The notes under the pieces were generated by a model. It had not been told where the DNA came from, searched no databases, and saw only the letters and a list, made by a program, of their open reading frames with translations. 39,197 nucleotides of DNA from a bacterium. Its GTDB lineage: Bacteria > Margulisbacteria > Marinamargulisbacteria > SXXA01 > JAHFDB01. Positions 25,064 through 33,545 of the stretch are shown piece by piece. The stretch is taken from NCBI GenBank assembly GCA_023249195.1, contig JAHFDB010000010.1, positions 1 through 39,197 on the forward strand, read 5' to 3'. The position numbers and the translations under genes were made by a program. The first letter of the stretch is position 1. Each line of letters begins with the position of its first letter.

Positions 25064-26045
25064 CTTTCTGGATATCTACTCTGACCAAAACCACCACATC
25101 GGTCATGACCTTTTCTTCTGATTTACTTCTAAAAATCCCACCAATCCATGGAATGTCACCCAAAATAGGTATTTTTGATGTATTTTCTTTATTTTGTTCG
25201 TCTAGAAGCCCCATAATCATGAGTGTTTGTTCGTTTTTTAGATATACCCGAGTTTCTGTCTTTCTATTGGAAACAACAGGATATTCGCTTGGCCCCAGAT
25301 CCTTCCACAGTTTTACAGTCGCCACTTGTGCCAGAATATCTAGTTGGACCTGATTTTCGGTGGTAATTTTAGGGGTTAAATCTAGCGTGATACCTGTGTC
25401 TAAAGTGAGATAGTCATAGGAAACAAAGGTTTCATGAATTTTTGTGCTGAGATAGGGAATTTGATCCCCTACTTTAAAACTGGCTTTACTATTGTCCAAA
25501 GTAGAAATAGTGGGCTTAGAAAGCATTTTTGCGTCTCCCTTTTTAATCATCGCCATCAGCGTACCTTCAATGCTTGAAAGAGGAATTAGCTGATTTTTTG
25601 CAAAATCAAAATTGACTTTAAACCCAGAGGTGAGATCTGAAAACAGAGATTGATAGTTTTGAGCAAACTGCCCCCCTACTTCAATAACCTTAACCTCAAT
25701 ATGAATCTGTTTTGAGGGGATATCTATCGTTTCGATCACTTTACTTATTTTTTTATAAGTGGCACTGTCTGCCAAAACGGTTAAAGATCGGGTCCTCGCA
25801 TCAATAGACATCGGTATCTGGGGAAATAAGGGACGCATTGTTTCAATAAGGGCCTTGGGATCGGCATACGTTATTTTGGTGATGTAGAGACTGGGCCCAA
25901 CAAAAGGGTTCTCGTGCTTAGCTATGGGGGGCAGCACAGGGCGGGAACGATTGGCATATTTCATAATTGCTTGCGCCTGACAGACCTCTACTGACAGACA
26001 CAGTTTACATGCGACGATGAGTATGAAAACTTTTTTCTTATCCAT
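25047..26045 (-). CDS. Secretin (GspD/PilQ family), short form
   Basis: This 332-aa exported protein would form the outer-membrane ring of a type IV filament or secretion machine. A signal peptide is seen at the N-terminus (DKKK, hydrophobic run, cleavage near CQAQA). One short N-domain follows (LYITKITYADPKALIETMRPLF to TIDIPSKQIHIEVKVIEV), then the secretin core with MLSKPTISTLDNSKASFKVGDQIPY and the late signature KIPILGDIPWIGGIFRS. It is short compared with PilQ or GspD because only one N-domain is present. ATG 26045 is chosen over an upstream GTG/ATG extension since it overlaps the TAA of the PilO-like gene and gives a clean signal peptide. The gene ends in a strong terminator. Confidence 0.92.
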   Translation of the reverse strand: MDKKKVFILIVACKLCLSVEVCQAQAIMKYANRSRPVLPPIAKHENPFVGPSLYITKITYADPKALIETMRPLFPQIPMSIDARTRSLTVLADSATYKKISKVIETIDIPSKQIHIEVKVIEVGGQFAQNYQSLFSDLTSGFKVNFDFAKNQLIPLSSIEGTLMAMIKKGDAKMLSKPTISTLDNSKASFKVGDQIPYLSTKIHETFVSYDYLTLDTGITLDLTPKITTENQVQLDILAQVATVKLWKDLGPSEYPVVSNRKTETRVYLKNEQTLMIMGLLDEQNKENTSKIPILGDIPWIGGIFRSKSEEKVMTDVVVLVRVDIQKEKALE

Positions 26046-26325
26046 TCGATTGTACCTGAAGATAAGTGATTTTGACCTGAGCCCCTTCTGAAACCGCCTT
26101 AATTTCAATATCAGTAGGGTCTAGAGAAAGCCTCTCTAGATGGTGAAGCCCCTCTTTAGGATTTTGGGTAAGAAATTGCATCTCTTTTTTTTCATAGCGC
26201 GAGTTTGCCTTAATCTGAGCTTGAGTTGTATAAAAATCAACCCCTTTATCTACAAGCATCCATTTAATGAGTGTACAAATCACCAAAATCCAAATCCAAC
26301 TTTCATATTTTTCTATCGTTTTCAT
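26038..26325 (-). CDS. Small bitopic membrane protein (PilO/GspM-like position)
   Basis: I do not recognise this 95-aa protein by sequence. It has a short charged N-terminus, one membrane helix (about residues 10-25, WIWILVICTLIKWML) and a small alpha/beta outer domain ending ITYLQVQSNG. That topology and its place between a PilN-like gene and the secretin gene suggest a PilO- or GspM-like alignment protein. The ATG overlaps the stop of the gene before (ATGA), which favours 26325 over an earlier in-frame start at 26343. Its stop overlaps the secretin start. It is smaller than typical PilO (about 200 aa). Confidence 0.6.
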   Translation of the reverse strand: MKTIEKYESWIWILVICTLIKWMLVDKGVDFYTTQAQIKANSRYEKKEMQFLTQNPKEGLHHLERLSLDPTDIEIKAVSEGAQVKITYLQVQSNG

Positions 26326-26948
26326 TTCCAGCTCCCCTGCCATTCGAATGACTTCTCTGTGTCTGAAATTGTTTTGATGGTCAGCACCATAGGGTGATGA
26401 ATTTGTTTTGAAAGAGCCTCCATTTTTTGTGTCAATTGAGCCCTGTCTTCTTCATTCACAACCCCTTTACAGTCAATAAAATGAGGATGAATAGCCAGAA
26501 ATTCCAACTGGACAGGGAGCATCAATATCATCTGAGCAAGTTCTAAGGCGGGCTGAGAAGACCTTTTTTGCACCAAGCCCTTTTGCTTGGCTATCGCATG
26601 AGAAGCGAGGCTATTACACAAGACGATCAGAACCAATGCCCCTATCCCTATTATTCGAACCATGGGCGGGCGAGGGGTCTCTTGCATACTTTTTAAAGAT
26701 CGGCTTTTTAAAGCACGGTCCCACTGGGCATGGAATTCTGGCTCAAAGTGAGTGTGTCCGGTTACCTTGATGGTTTGACCAATTCTAAAATACGATAAAA
26801 TATGTACTTTTAGATCCGAATCATTGATAAACTGATAAGGGGTTGCTGCAAAGGACACTTTGCTTGGTTTTCTAAAAAGCCCTCTGGGAATTTGAATTTC
26901 GATGCTATTTGCACGAAACGTTACGAGTGAAGTAAAGTGATTTATCAT
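26322..26948 (-). CDS. Bitopic membrane protein (PilN/GspL-like position)
   Basis: This 208-aa protein has a cytoplasmic N-terminal part (about 1-95), one membrane helix (about 97-117, VRIIGIGALVLIVLCNSLA) and a periplasmic part with the look of a small ferredoxin-like domain (about 140-205). PilN and the C-terminal half of GspL share this plan, and the two genes that follow fit PilO and a secretin, so a role in the inner-membrane platform is inferred. No PilM-like ATPase-fold gene is present, and the N-terminal part (IEIQIPRGLFRKP) may replace its docking function. The ATG lies on a CATG shared with the start of the divergent radical SAM gene, leaving no intergenic DNA. Confidence 0.5.
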   Translation of the reverse strand: MINHFTSLVTFRANSIEIQIPRGLFRKPSKVSFAATPYQFINDSDLKVHILSYFRIGQTIKVTGHTHFEPEFHAQWDRALKSRSLKSMQETPRPPMVRIIGIGALVLIVLCNSLASHAIAKQKGLVQKRSSQPALELAQMILMLPVQLEFLAIHPHFIDCKGVVNEEDRAQLTQKMEALSKQIHHPMVLTIKTISDTEKSFEWQGSWK

Positions 26949-27687
26949 GTATCTATTAAAAATTAAAAATAGTCTTACGTCAATATTAAATTACTTACCC
27001 TTCTTTTCTGTAACAGAACTCTACCTACCTACACTTTGCAAACTTCGGTGTTTTCACTGCGAAGTTTGGAAAAATCATGCATTAGATGCCTTTGTTCCTA
27101 AAGATTTTTACAAAAAAACAGTCCATCTTTATGGAGGAGAACCCACTCAAGACGTGTCCCGACTCACCTCTCTTCTGAGCCGATTGAAACTGAAAGGAAG
27201 TCGCACCCACCTGTGGACACATGGCCTTTTTGATGAGAACGCTTTAAAATCCGTCCTGACATGGGTGGACCATATTCATGTCTATTTTCCTGCCCCTACC
27301 CAGGAAACCTATAGAAACATTACGGGGGAAGATGGGTTTGTCCAGTTTTTATCCTGTCTGGAGTTTCTAAAAGAGGAGAAAAAAGAGATGAGCCTTAATT
27401 TTCCTGTTCGCATGGAGACTCTGGAGTTTTTGCCAGATGTCCATGAGTTTGCGAGAAGATATGGGCTTGATCTGATTATTCACTATCACAAAGACGCCTC
27501 TTTTTCTAAAGAACCGCTTCGCTACATTCATCGCTATCGACGGATACCTGGCGTCACCGTATATAAAAGCACCCACCATGCGGCTTTGGCATGTGCGGGG
27601 TTTCCTTTAGGGGCTTTAAAAAGTCCTTGGCAAATTGTCATAAATCTCGCATACTCGATAAGAAGTAGAATTACCTCAAACTTATGA
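26947..27687 (+). CDS. Radical SAM protein of unknown specificity
   Basis: This 246-aa protein belongs to the radical SAM superfamily. Cys31, Cys35 and Cys38 in [12 protein letters not shown] form the Cx3CxxC site for the [4Fe-4S] cluster, and LYGGEPTQD at about 61-69 is the GGEP motif that binds S-adenosylmethionine. The rest fits a partial barrel. The protein is short, with no SPASM or other accessory domain; only one later Cys (in ALACAGFP) is available. The substrate cannot be told. Its end overlaps the glyQ start by ATGA, so it is co-translated with both subunits of glycyl-tRNA synthetase. Its ATG overlaps the divergent start codon by two bases, so its promoter must lie in the neighbour's coding region. 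Confidence 0.8.
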   Translation: MYLLKIKNSLTSILNYLPFFSVTELYLPTLCKLRCFHCEVWKNHALDAFVPKDFYKKTVHLYGGEPTQDVSRLTSLLSRLKLKGSRTHLWTHGLFDENALKSVLTWVDHIHVYFPAPTQETYRNITGEDGFVQFLSCLEFLKEEKKEMSLNFPVRMETLEFLPDVHEFARRYGLDLIIHYHKDASFSKEPLRYIHRYRRIPGVTVYKSTHHAALACAGFPLGALKSPWQIVINLAYSIRSRITSNL

Positions 27688-28538
27688 CCTTTCAAGAGAT
27701 TATTTTATCCCTACAAACTTTCTGGAGCCAAAACGGTTGTTTGGTGGTACATCCCTATGACACTGAAAAAGGGGCAGGGACGATGAACCCTCATACGTTT
27801 TTGAGGGTTTTAGGAACTCAACCTTGGAATGTGGCCTATGTGGAGCCTTCTAGACGCCCTACGGATGGCCGATACGCAGAAAACCCTAACCGATTACAGC
27901 ATTATTTTCAGTTTCAAGTTATTCTTAAACCTTCCCCGCTGAATGTACAAGATCTCTATGTTCAAAGCCTTGAACTTTTGGGTATTTCTCGAGATGAGCA
28001 CGATATTCGGTTTGTTGAAGACAATTGGGAATCACCCACGCTAGGAGCATGGGGTGTCGGATGGGAAGTGTGGTTGGACGGCATGGAAGTCACACAGTTT
28101 ACTTACTTTCAACAATGTGGCGGACTCGATGTAAACCCTACCCCCGTAGAAATCACCTATGGCATCGAGCGTTTGGCTATGTTTATTCAGAAAAAAAGCA
28201 GTATTTTTGATGTGATATGGCAACAACACAATGGCAAAACGATCACTTACGGAGATATTTACAAAGGATCAGAAATTGAACAGTGCCACTACAACTTTGA
28301 GGCTTCGAACCCAGCGACCCTTTTTACACTTTTTGATCTCTATGAGAAAGAAGGATGGGCTTTGATTGACAAGACATTGATATTTCCCGCCTACGATTTT
28401 TGCCTTAAATGTTCCCACACGTTTAATTTATTGGATGCCCGAGGGGTGATCTCGGTTACAGAAAGAATGGGGTATATTTTGCGCATTCGTAAAATGGCGA
28501 AACGTTGCGCCGAATTGTATTTGGAGAAACACGCATGA
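27684..28538 (+). CDS. glyQ: Glycine-tRNA ligase alpha subunit
   Basis: This 284-aa catalytic subunit activates glycine. The sequence is highly typical from the start: [18 protein letters not shown], then [42 protein letters not shown], and [19 protein letters not shown]. It works as an alpha2beta2 enzyme with GlyS. The start ATG overlaps the stop of the radical SAM gene and its own stop overlaps the glyS ATG, so the three are translationally coupled. Confidence 0.98.
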   Translation: MTFQEIILSLQTFWSQNGCLVVHPYDTEKGAGTMNPHTFLRVLGTQPWNVAYVEPSRRPTDGRYAENPNRLQHYFQFQVILKPSPLNVQDLYVQSLELLGISRDEHDIRFVEDNWESPTLGAWGVGWEVWLDGMEVTQFTYFQQCGGLDVNPTPVEITYGIERLAMFIQKKSSIFDVIWQQHNGKTITYGDIYKGSEIEQCHYNFEASNPATLFTLFDLYEKEGWALIDKTLIFPAYDFCLKCSHTFNLLDARGVISVTERMGYILRIRKMAKRCAELYLEKHA

Positions 28539-30589
28539 GCCTCTATTTACTTGAAATTGGATGTGAAGAAATTCCGGCACGTTTTTTTGGTGAGCCTTCG
28601 TTTTTAACTCAACTTAAGGACAAACTCACTCTCCAGCTAGACAAACACCATGTCGCGTACAAAGAAATAGCTCTATTAGGAACATTAAGACGCTTGACAC
28701 TGAGCATAACGCTTGAGGCACAAACAAAAACAGTAGAACAAACCCTTAAGGGTCCGCTTCAACACATTGCTATGACGCAAACAGGTGAACTAACCCCTGC
28801 AGGACTCGGCTTCTTAAAACGTTATAGCCTAGAAAAAGAGGCTGTTTTTACTCAAGAAGAACAAGGCAAAGTGTCTATATACGCAAAAAAAACAACCCCC
28901 TGCCAACCTGTTGAAGCTGTCTTACCTCTTTGCGTTCAAGATGCCATCGCCTCGTTAACCTTACCTGTTGCTATGAAATGGGGAAATGGGCAGGGCCCTT
29001 TTATTCGTCCTGTTCACTGGATTGTGAGTTTATTGGATGACCGAGTCGTTCCTCTTTCGTTATTTGGCATTGAAGCCGGTCGAGTCACGTATGGACACCG
29101 CATGCTGACCAAGAATTCCGAGCCTGGATTCTTGATTAGCGGAATACCCTTGTCTCTTTCCCATTCAAAAGAATATGAGAACACTTTAAAAGTGTACGGA
29201 TCTGTACAGGTGGACCCTGATAAACGACGTAATTTTATTGAAACTGAACTAAAAAATCAGGAAATAGCCCTAAGACAAGATTTTCCCAACCTTCTTTTCA
29301 ACCTTTTAGATGAAGTAACATGGCTGACAGAATATCCTGTGGTCTTACAGGGTTCTTTTGATCCTCAATTTTTGCAGATTCCCAAACAGGTATTGATTGA
29401 AACTATGACCAAAAACCAAAAATACTTCCCTATTCTAAAAAATGGCACATTAACCTCCAACTTCTTAGTCGCCGCTGAAAATGTCACTCCTCGTAGTTCT
29501 GCCCAGATTATTGCTGGAAATCAACAGGTTTTACGGGCCCGATTAGAAGATGCCAAATTCTTCTGGGAAGAAGATATAAAAACCCCACTTGAAAGCAAGC
29601 GAGAGGCCTTGAAAAACATCACCTTCCAAAAAGGGCTTGGCAGCGTTTACGACAAAAGCGAGAGGATCAAAGCCCTTTCGACCTATCTTTGCGACGTTTT
29701 GCACATAACAAAAGAAGATAGGGCTCAAATTCTTCGCACAGCCTACTTATGCAAAGCAGACCTTACTACACACATGGTGTATGAATTTGGAAGCCTTCAG
29801 GGCATTATGGGCGGCCTCTACGCTCAACGTGACGGAGAACCCGATGCCGTTTGCAAAGGGATCGAAGAGCACTATTCACACGCCACAACCCTTTGTGGAC
29901 TGATTGTGGGTATTGCCGATCGATTGGATACCATTGTGGCGTGCTTTGCGAATAACTTGATTCCAACAGGGTCGCAAGACCCGTTGGGTGTACGGCGGGC
30001 TTTATATGGGATATTAGAACTTCTTATTGAGTCACGTGCAGAAATTCTTCCTCGAACTCAACAAATCTCTTTATACCAGTGGGTCAAAAAAGCCTACGAA
30101 ATTCTAGGTTCAGACTTACCCAATCAGGACGCATGCCTGCACTATGTCCAAGAGAGAAGTGTTTCTTACCTCTCTGAGCGTGGCATAGCGGCTTCATTTA
30201 TTGCGGCTATGGATCACTATCTTATGTCTGACTTTTTCCAAGCTATCTTTAACTCAAACCAGTTGATGGTACCTAACGAAGGAACCCGTCTGTTTATTGA
30301 GACTGGAATTCGCATAAAGCGTATGGTAAAAAACCACCTTTTATTCGATAACGTTGATCAAAATTTATTTCAACTCGATATAGAAAAGACTGTTTTTGAT
30401 ATGTTTCAGACACACGAAAGAACAGAGAACTTTTTTGATCTTTATGCCTTTGATCGCTATATGCCTGACTATTTTGAACAAGTTTTGGTGATGGATAAAG
30501 ATCCCAAAATTCAAAAAAACAGACTTGCATTTTTGAGTCACCTCAATGCACTATATATGAGATTTGCTGATTTTGAGAAATTAAATTAG
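28535..30589 (+). CDS. glyS: Glycine-tRNA ligase beta subunit
   Basis: This 684-aa subunit recognises tRNA-Gly. Diagnostic segments are [13 protein letters not shown] at the N-terminus, MRW-like region as [24 protein letters not shown], the HD-domain-like stretch [23 protein letters not shown], and a C-terminal anticodon-binding part ending near [24 protein letters not shown]. Length is normal. ATG 28535 is chosen because it forms ATGA with the glyQ stop; an upstream in-frame TTG at 28505 lies inside glyQ. A tRNA-Gly gene is on the other strand 72 bases further on. Confidence 0.97.
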   Translation: MSLYLLEIGCEEIPARFFGEPSFLTQLKDKLTLQLDKHHVAYKEIALLGTLRRLTLSITLEAQTKTVEQTLKGPLQHIAMTQTGELTPAGLGFLKRYSLEKEAVFTQEEQGKVSIYAKKTTPCQPVEAVLPLCVQDAIASLTLPVAMKWGNGQGPFIRPVHWIVSLLDDRVVPLSLFGIEAGRVTYGHRMLTKNSEPGFLISGIPLSLSHSKEYENTLKVYGSVQVDPDKRRNFIETELKNQEIALRQDFPNLLFNLLDEVTWLTEYPVVLQGSFDPQFLQIPKQVLIETMTKNQKYFPILKNGTLTSNFLVAAENVTPRSSAQIIAGNQQVLRARLEDAKFFWEEDIKTPLESKREALKNITFQKGLGSVYDKSERIKALSTYLCDVLHITKEDRAQILRTAYLCKADLTTHMVYEFGSLQGIMGGLYAQRDGEPDAVCKGIEEHYSHATTLCGLIVGIADRLDTIVACFANNLIPTGSQDPLGVRRALYGILELLIESRAEILPRTQQISLYQWVKKAYEILGSDLPNQDACLHYVQERSVSYLSERGIAASFIAAMDHYLMSDFFQAIFNSNQLMVPNEGTRLFIETGIRIKRMVKNHLLFDNVDQNLFQLDIEKTVFDMFQTHERTENFFDLYAFDRYMPDYFEQVLVMDKDPKIQKNRLAFLSHLNALYMRFADFEKLN

Positions 30590-30601
30590 CTCTGAGAGTG
30601 C

Positions 30602-30625
30602 AAAGCTATTTGTCGGTATAGCTTT
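30602..30625 (+). terminator. Hairpin after glyS, weak terminator candidate
   Basis: AAAGCTAT (30602-30609) and ATAGCTTT (30618-30625) pair perfectly around an 8-nt loop, 12 bases after the glyS stop. No T-run follows, so intrinsic termination is doubtful. Confidence 0.3.
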
Positions 30626-30661
30626 ACTCAATCGTCTTACAATAAAATTACTGGCCTAAAA

Positions 30662-30737
30662 TGGAGCGGGAAAAGAGGTTCGAACTCTCGACCCCCAGCT
30701 TGGGAAGCTGGTGCTCTACCAACTGAGCTATTCCCGC
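30662..30737 (-). tRNA. tRNA-Gly (anticodon CCC), CCA encoded
   Basis: On the minus strand this 76-nt gene folds as a cloverleaf. The acceptor GCGGGAA pairs with TTCCCGC. The D-arm holds GCTCAGTTGGTAGAGC. The anticodon stem CCAGC/GCTGG encloses TTCCCAA with anticodon CCC, reading GGG. The T-arm has GAGAG-TTCGAAC-CTCTT (one G-T pair). T (position 73) and encoded CCA end at 30662. Confidence 0.96.
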
Positions 30738-30748
30738 ATTTAAGAAAG

Positions 30749-30777
30749 ATTATAAACTTCTGTGAGTGCCATCGCAA
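30749..30777 (-). promoter_or_regulatory. Promoter of tRNA-Gly
   Basis: On the minus strand, TTGCGA (30777-30772) and a perfect TATAAT (30754-30749) are 17 bp apart, and the -10 overlaps the stop of the CDGSH gene. The tRNA 5' end is 11 nt beyond the -10, so a very short leader is predicted. Confidence 0.6.
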
Positions 30778-30983
30778 TAGGGTGCATTGGCAGTGTGCTT
30801 ACATTGACAATAGCCCATCAGCTTTTTTTCTTCAACTATGAATGGTTGTGGAGAAAAGGAACTGCCTTTGTGTGCGCCATTGCAAAAAGGTTGATTGTCG
30901 GACTGCCCACAGGTGCAAAAATAGTAGGTTCCGGGTTCTAGCTCTAATTTAATGGACTGTTTTGCAGCAATTTTAGGTTCCAT
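30750..30983 (-). CDS. Twin CDGSH iron-sulfur domain protein
   Basis: This 77-aa protein holds two CDGSH-type motifs. The first is Cys23, Cys25, Cys34 and His38 (FCTCGQSDNQPFCNGAH); the second is Cys59, Cys61, Cys70 and His74 (YCQCKHTANAPYCDGTH). Each binds a [2Fe-2S] cluster with three Cys and one His in the mitoNEET-like family. Prokaryotic tandem CDGSH proteins of this size fold as a monomer with two clusters; their role is electron or cluster transfer of uncertain purpose. There is no signal peptide. It lies 45 bases after the M20 peptidase gene, and the promoter of tRNA-Gly overlaps its end. Confidence 0.9.
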   Translation of the reverse strand: MEPKIAAKQSIKLELEPGTYYFCTCGQSDNQPFCNGAHKGSSFSPQPFIVEEKKLMGYCQCKHTANAPYCDGTHRSL

Positions 30984-31028
30984 TTTAGGGAAGGCCTTTC
31001 TTGATTTTGTTCGTTGAATAGTCTTATT

Positions 31029-32408
31029 TTAGCGTGGAAAAGATTGAGATCCTAATTCTTTCCAAAAATGGGCAGAGGCTTTGATTCCTCGGTAAAAATT
31101 AGACAGACTAAAGCGTTCATTGGGAGCATGAATATTGTCATTCGCTAAATTGAGCCCCATCAAAACTGTTTGAATGCCCAGTTTTTTTTCAAATTCATTC
31201 ACAATAGGAACCGTTCCCCCTTCGCCCTGAAGCCTTGCCGGAACGCCAAAGGCACTTTCCAATGCTTTTTTTGCAGCTTCTATTGCAGGGTGTTCAGGGT
31301 TGACCCTGGCGGCAAAGGCTCCGGAATATTCCTTAACCTCAACCGTCACTTCTGGAGGCGTAATCGAGGGCAAGAAATCTCTAAATGCCTTTGTAATTTT
31401 GTATGGGTCTTGATTCGCCACCAAACGCATACTTAATTTAACTGTCGCGTGAGACGCAATCACAGTTTTTTCACCTTCGCCGGTATAGCCTCCGAAAATG
31501 CCATTGCAATCTAACGTGGGGCGCAACCATCGCCTTTCAAGTGTGGTGAACCCTTCTTCACCGCACAGGGCTTTTGCACCGAGATCTTTGAGATAGGTTT
31601 CATCTGAATGCGGAAGGGCTAAAATATCATGGTGTAAAGTGTCTGAAATGGGTAATACATCGTCGTAAAAACCTGGAATTGTGACACGATTTTGGGTGTC
31701 TTTGAGTTTTGAAATAATGGTGGCTAGGGCATTGATGGGATTGGGAACAGCCCCGCCATGTTGCCCTGAATGCAAGTCAGATGTGCAGCCTGTTACTTTT
31801 AGCTCTAAGTAGACTAGGCCCCTCAAGCTAAAGCAAATAGACGGTACATCCTGAGCGATCATGGGAGTATCTGATACTAAGGCCACATCTGATTTTAGTA
31901 ATTCGGTATGTTCTGATATAAATTTGAACAGATGCTTGCTTCCAATTTCTTCTTCGCCTTCAATAATGACTTTAACATTGACCGGTAATTGCCCCTGAGT
32001 TTTAAGCCATGCTTCGATCGACTTTAAATGGCACCAGACCTGTCCTTTATCATCCGAGGCTCCGCGTGCATAAAGCTGACCTTCTCGGACAGTGGGCTCA
32101 AAAGGAGGGCTCACCCACAGCGCTAAGGGATCTGGCGGTTGCACATCGTAATGACCATAAAAAAGCACCGTTGGCTTTCCTGGTGCGTGAAGCCACTCGC
32201 CATACACAATAGGATGCCCCTCCGTAGGAAATACTTGGACATTCTCTAGACCAATATCTATAAATTGTTGTTGCACACTAGAGGCGCAAAGAAGCATGTC
32301 TGATTTATAAGCAGGGTCGGTACTGATGCTGGCTATACGCAAAAAAGCCTTTAGCTCTTGTAGAAAACGGTCTTGGTTTTGATCAATGTAAGATAAAACG
32401 GAATGCAT
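31029..32408 (-). CDS. M20 family metallopeptidase (dipeptidase-like)
   Basis: This 459-aa enzyme is a zinc-dependent amidohydrolase of the M20/ArgE/DapE/CPG2 group. Metal-site segments are VLFYGHYDVQPPDP, ARGASDDKGQ, IEGEEEIGS, LVSDTPM and the late NIHAPNERF; a dimerisation domain with DLHSGQHGGAVPNPI is inserted. The HYDVQP form is typical of the dipeptidase/carnosinase-like subgroup, so peptides are the likely substrate. It has no signal peptide. ATG 32408 is chosen because GAGGAGG lies 5 nt before it; an open frame upstream to a GTG at 32459 adds residues not expected in the family. It sits downstream of the pseudouridine synthase gene. Confidence 0.9.
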   Translation of the reverse strand: MHSVLSYIDQNQDRFLQELKAFLRIASISTDPAYKSDMLLCASSVQQQFIDIGLENVQVFPTEGHPIVYGEWLHAPGKPTVLFYGHYDVQPPDPLALWVSPPFEPTVREGQLYARGASDDKGQVWCHLKSIEAWLKTQGQLPVNVKVIIEGEEEIGSKHLFKFISEHTELLKSDVALVSDTPMIAQDVPSICFSLRGLVYLELKVTGCTSDLHSGQHGGAVPNPINALATIISKLKDTQNRVTIPGFYDDVLPISDTLHHDILALPHSDETYLKDLGAKALCGEEGFTTLERRWLRPTLDCNGIFGGYTGEGEKTVIASHATVKLSMRLVANQDPYKITKAFRDFLPSITPPEVTVEVKEYSGAFAARVNPEHPAIEAAKKALESAFGVPARLQGEGGTVPIVNEFEKKLGIQTVLMGLNLANDNIHAPNERFSLSNFYRGIKASAHFWKELGSQSFPR

Positions 32409-32413
32409 AATGG

Positions 32414-32420
32414 CCTCCTC
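32414..32420 (-). promoter_or_regulatory. Ribosome binding site fixing the M20 peptidase start
   Basis: On the minus strand GAGGAGG lies 5 nt before ATG 32408. It decides the start against the longer GTG-initiated frame. Confidence 0.75.
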
Positions 32421-32447
32421 ACTCACCCATTTTTTTTCAACAAGGAA

Positions 32448-32478
32448 GTTCTCCGACACAAGTCGGATGCCGGGGAAC
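32448..32478 (-). other. Inverted-repeat structure between rluB-like and M20 genes
   Basis: TCCGAC and GTCGGA (32452-32457 and 32462-32467) form a 6-bp hairpin around ACAA, inside flanking GTTC (32448-32451) and GAAC (32475-32478). It begins at the stop codon of the pseudouridine synthase gene. No T-run follows. It may slow polymerase or protect the 3' end of the message; its function is unknown. Confidence 0.35.
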
Positions 32479-33185
32479 TATCTAAACCCGTCCACTTCTT
32501 TTGAATTCATTTTTTTAAACTCGCCTTCTTTTAAGGCTCCCAATTCAACCGCCCCAATTGCCAAACGCTTTAGTTTAATAACCTCATACCCTAAATGTGC
32601 GCAGGCACGCCTAACAATTCGATTGCGACCTTCTTCAACATTAACCATCATGACAGTAGGCTCTAACCATTCGCACTTGGTAAAGCTGAACGGGCCATCC
32701 TCTAAAATCATCGGTTTTTGAAATCGAGCCACATCGTTTTTGGTAAGTTTTTTACCCACTGTCACACGATAGCATTTGGTCACATGAAATTGAGGGTGAC
32801 ATAGGTGATTGGAAAACTCGCCATCATTGGTAAAAAGCAGAAGCCCTGTTGTAAGACGATCCAGCCTTCCCACGGGAAAAACAAACTGAGGCAGTTTTTT
32901 AACAAACTCATCTAGATTGCGGCGATTTTGAGGGTCTCCCAAAGTAGATAAGACACCCTTTGGCTTATTGAACTTGTAATAGACAAAAGCAGGGATATCC
33001 TGGGTCATCATTTTTTTATCGAGCTGAATTTTATCGGTTTTGGGCCGAATTTCGCGCATCAGATCGGTAGCAACCTTACCATTCACCACAATTTTCCCCT
33101 GGTTCAACAGCTCAAGAATACGACGCCTTGCCAAGGGGGTTTTAAGTGAAATAAAGGTTTCCAACTTCATGAGGTTTGAGGACAT
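32478..33185 (-). CDS. RsuA/RluB-family pseudouridine synthase
   Basis: This 235-aa enzyme changes a uridine in ribosomal RNA to pseudouridine. An S4 RNA-binding domain (about 7-55) comes first, with ARRRILELLNQGKIVVNGKVA. The catalytic domain has YYKFNKPKGVLSTLGDP and the active-site motif FPVGRLDRLTTGLLLFTNDG with catalytic Asp109; the late segment EEGRNRIVRRACAHLGYEVIKLKRLAIG is typical. RluB (23S), RsuA (16S) and RluE/F relatives cannot be told apart with certainty; presence of S4 rules out RluE. ATG 33185 and ATG 33170 are both possible; an extended -10 ends 12 nt before the first. Confidence 0.9.
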   Translation of the reverse strand: MSSNLMKLETFISLKTPLARRRILELLNQGKIVVNGKVATDLMREIRPKTDKIQLDKKMMTQDIPAFVYYKFNKPKGVLSTLGDPQNRRNLDEFVKKLPQFVFPVGRLDRLTTGLLLFTNDGEFSNHLCHPQFHVTKCYRVTVGKKLTKNDVARFQKPMILEDGPFSFTKCEWLEPTVMMVNVEEGRNRIVRRACAHLGYEVIKLKRLAIGAVELGALKEGEFKKMNSKEVDGFR

Positions 33186-33197
33186 AATAGTTCGACG

Positions 33198-33206
33198 ATT
33201 ATAGCA
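33198..33206 (-). promoter_or_regulatory. Extended -10 promoter of the pseudouridine synthase gene
   Basis: On the minus strand TGCTATAAT is a perfect extended -10 in the gap after the lptC-like gene. The ATG at 33185 follows 12 nt after it, so the leader would be about 6 nt, without a ribosome site. No good -35 is seen, as is usual for extended -10 promoters. Confidence 0.6.
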
Positions 33207-33218
33207 TACTAACTGGAT

Positions 33219-33545
33219 TTACTTATTAATCCCCATTTTCATCACCGCTTTTGGGGCTTTGATTGAGACCACTTCCTTGCCTTTCTCGTAGAGAAGCCCC
33301 TCCATTTTAAGAAGAAGGATTTGGTCTTTATCTTTATCGATTTCTGCGTGTTCGGAGGTCAATTCCCAGGAAAGATCTCCGTTATCAATTTGGGCCATTT
33401 TGACCCCTTCGAAGGTAAAATCGGGGCGATCTGGCTTAGGGGGCATTTGTGTAATTTTAGGCTCAATTACGGCTAAAATTGCAATGGCAACAAAAATGGC
33501 TATAATACCCCAAATTGCCTTTGATTGTGAACTGGAACGGGTCAT
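33219..33545 (-). CDS. Short LptC-like membrane protein
   Basis: This 108-aa protein has one N-terminal membrane helix (about 10-27) followed by about 80 residues of periplasmic beta-strand character: FTFEGVKMAQIDNGDLSWELTSEHAEIDK and LLKMEGLLYEKGKEVVSIKAPKAVM. The pattern of a strand ending in G-W-L-T-x-x-A matches LptC, which hands lipopolysaccharide from the LptBFG transporter to LptA. It is about half the usual LptC length, so only part of the jellyroll is present. Its start overlaps the TPR gene stop by ATGA. lptA is further upstream in the same strand series. Confidence 0.7.
   Translation of the reverse strand: MTRSSSQSKAIWGIIAIFVAIAILAVIEPKITQMPPKPDRPDFTFEGVKMAQIDNGDLSWELTSEHAEIDKDKDQILLLKMEGLLYEKGKEVVSIKAPKAVMKMGINK

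Noticed and set aside
28505-28534. Upstream TTG start for glyS
   Set aside because: It lies inside glyQ; the ATGA overlap at 28535 and the family N-terminus [10 protein letters not shown] support the later start.
32409-32459. Longer M20 peptidase starting at GTG 32459
   Set aside because: A strong GAGGAGG site 5 nt before ATG 32408 fixes the start, and the extension would overlap the hairpin and include the ribosome site.
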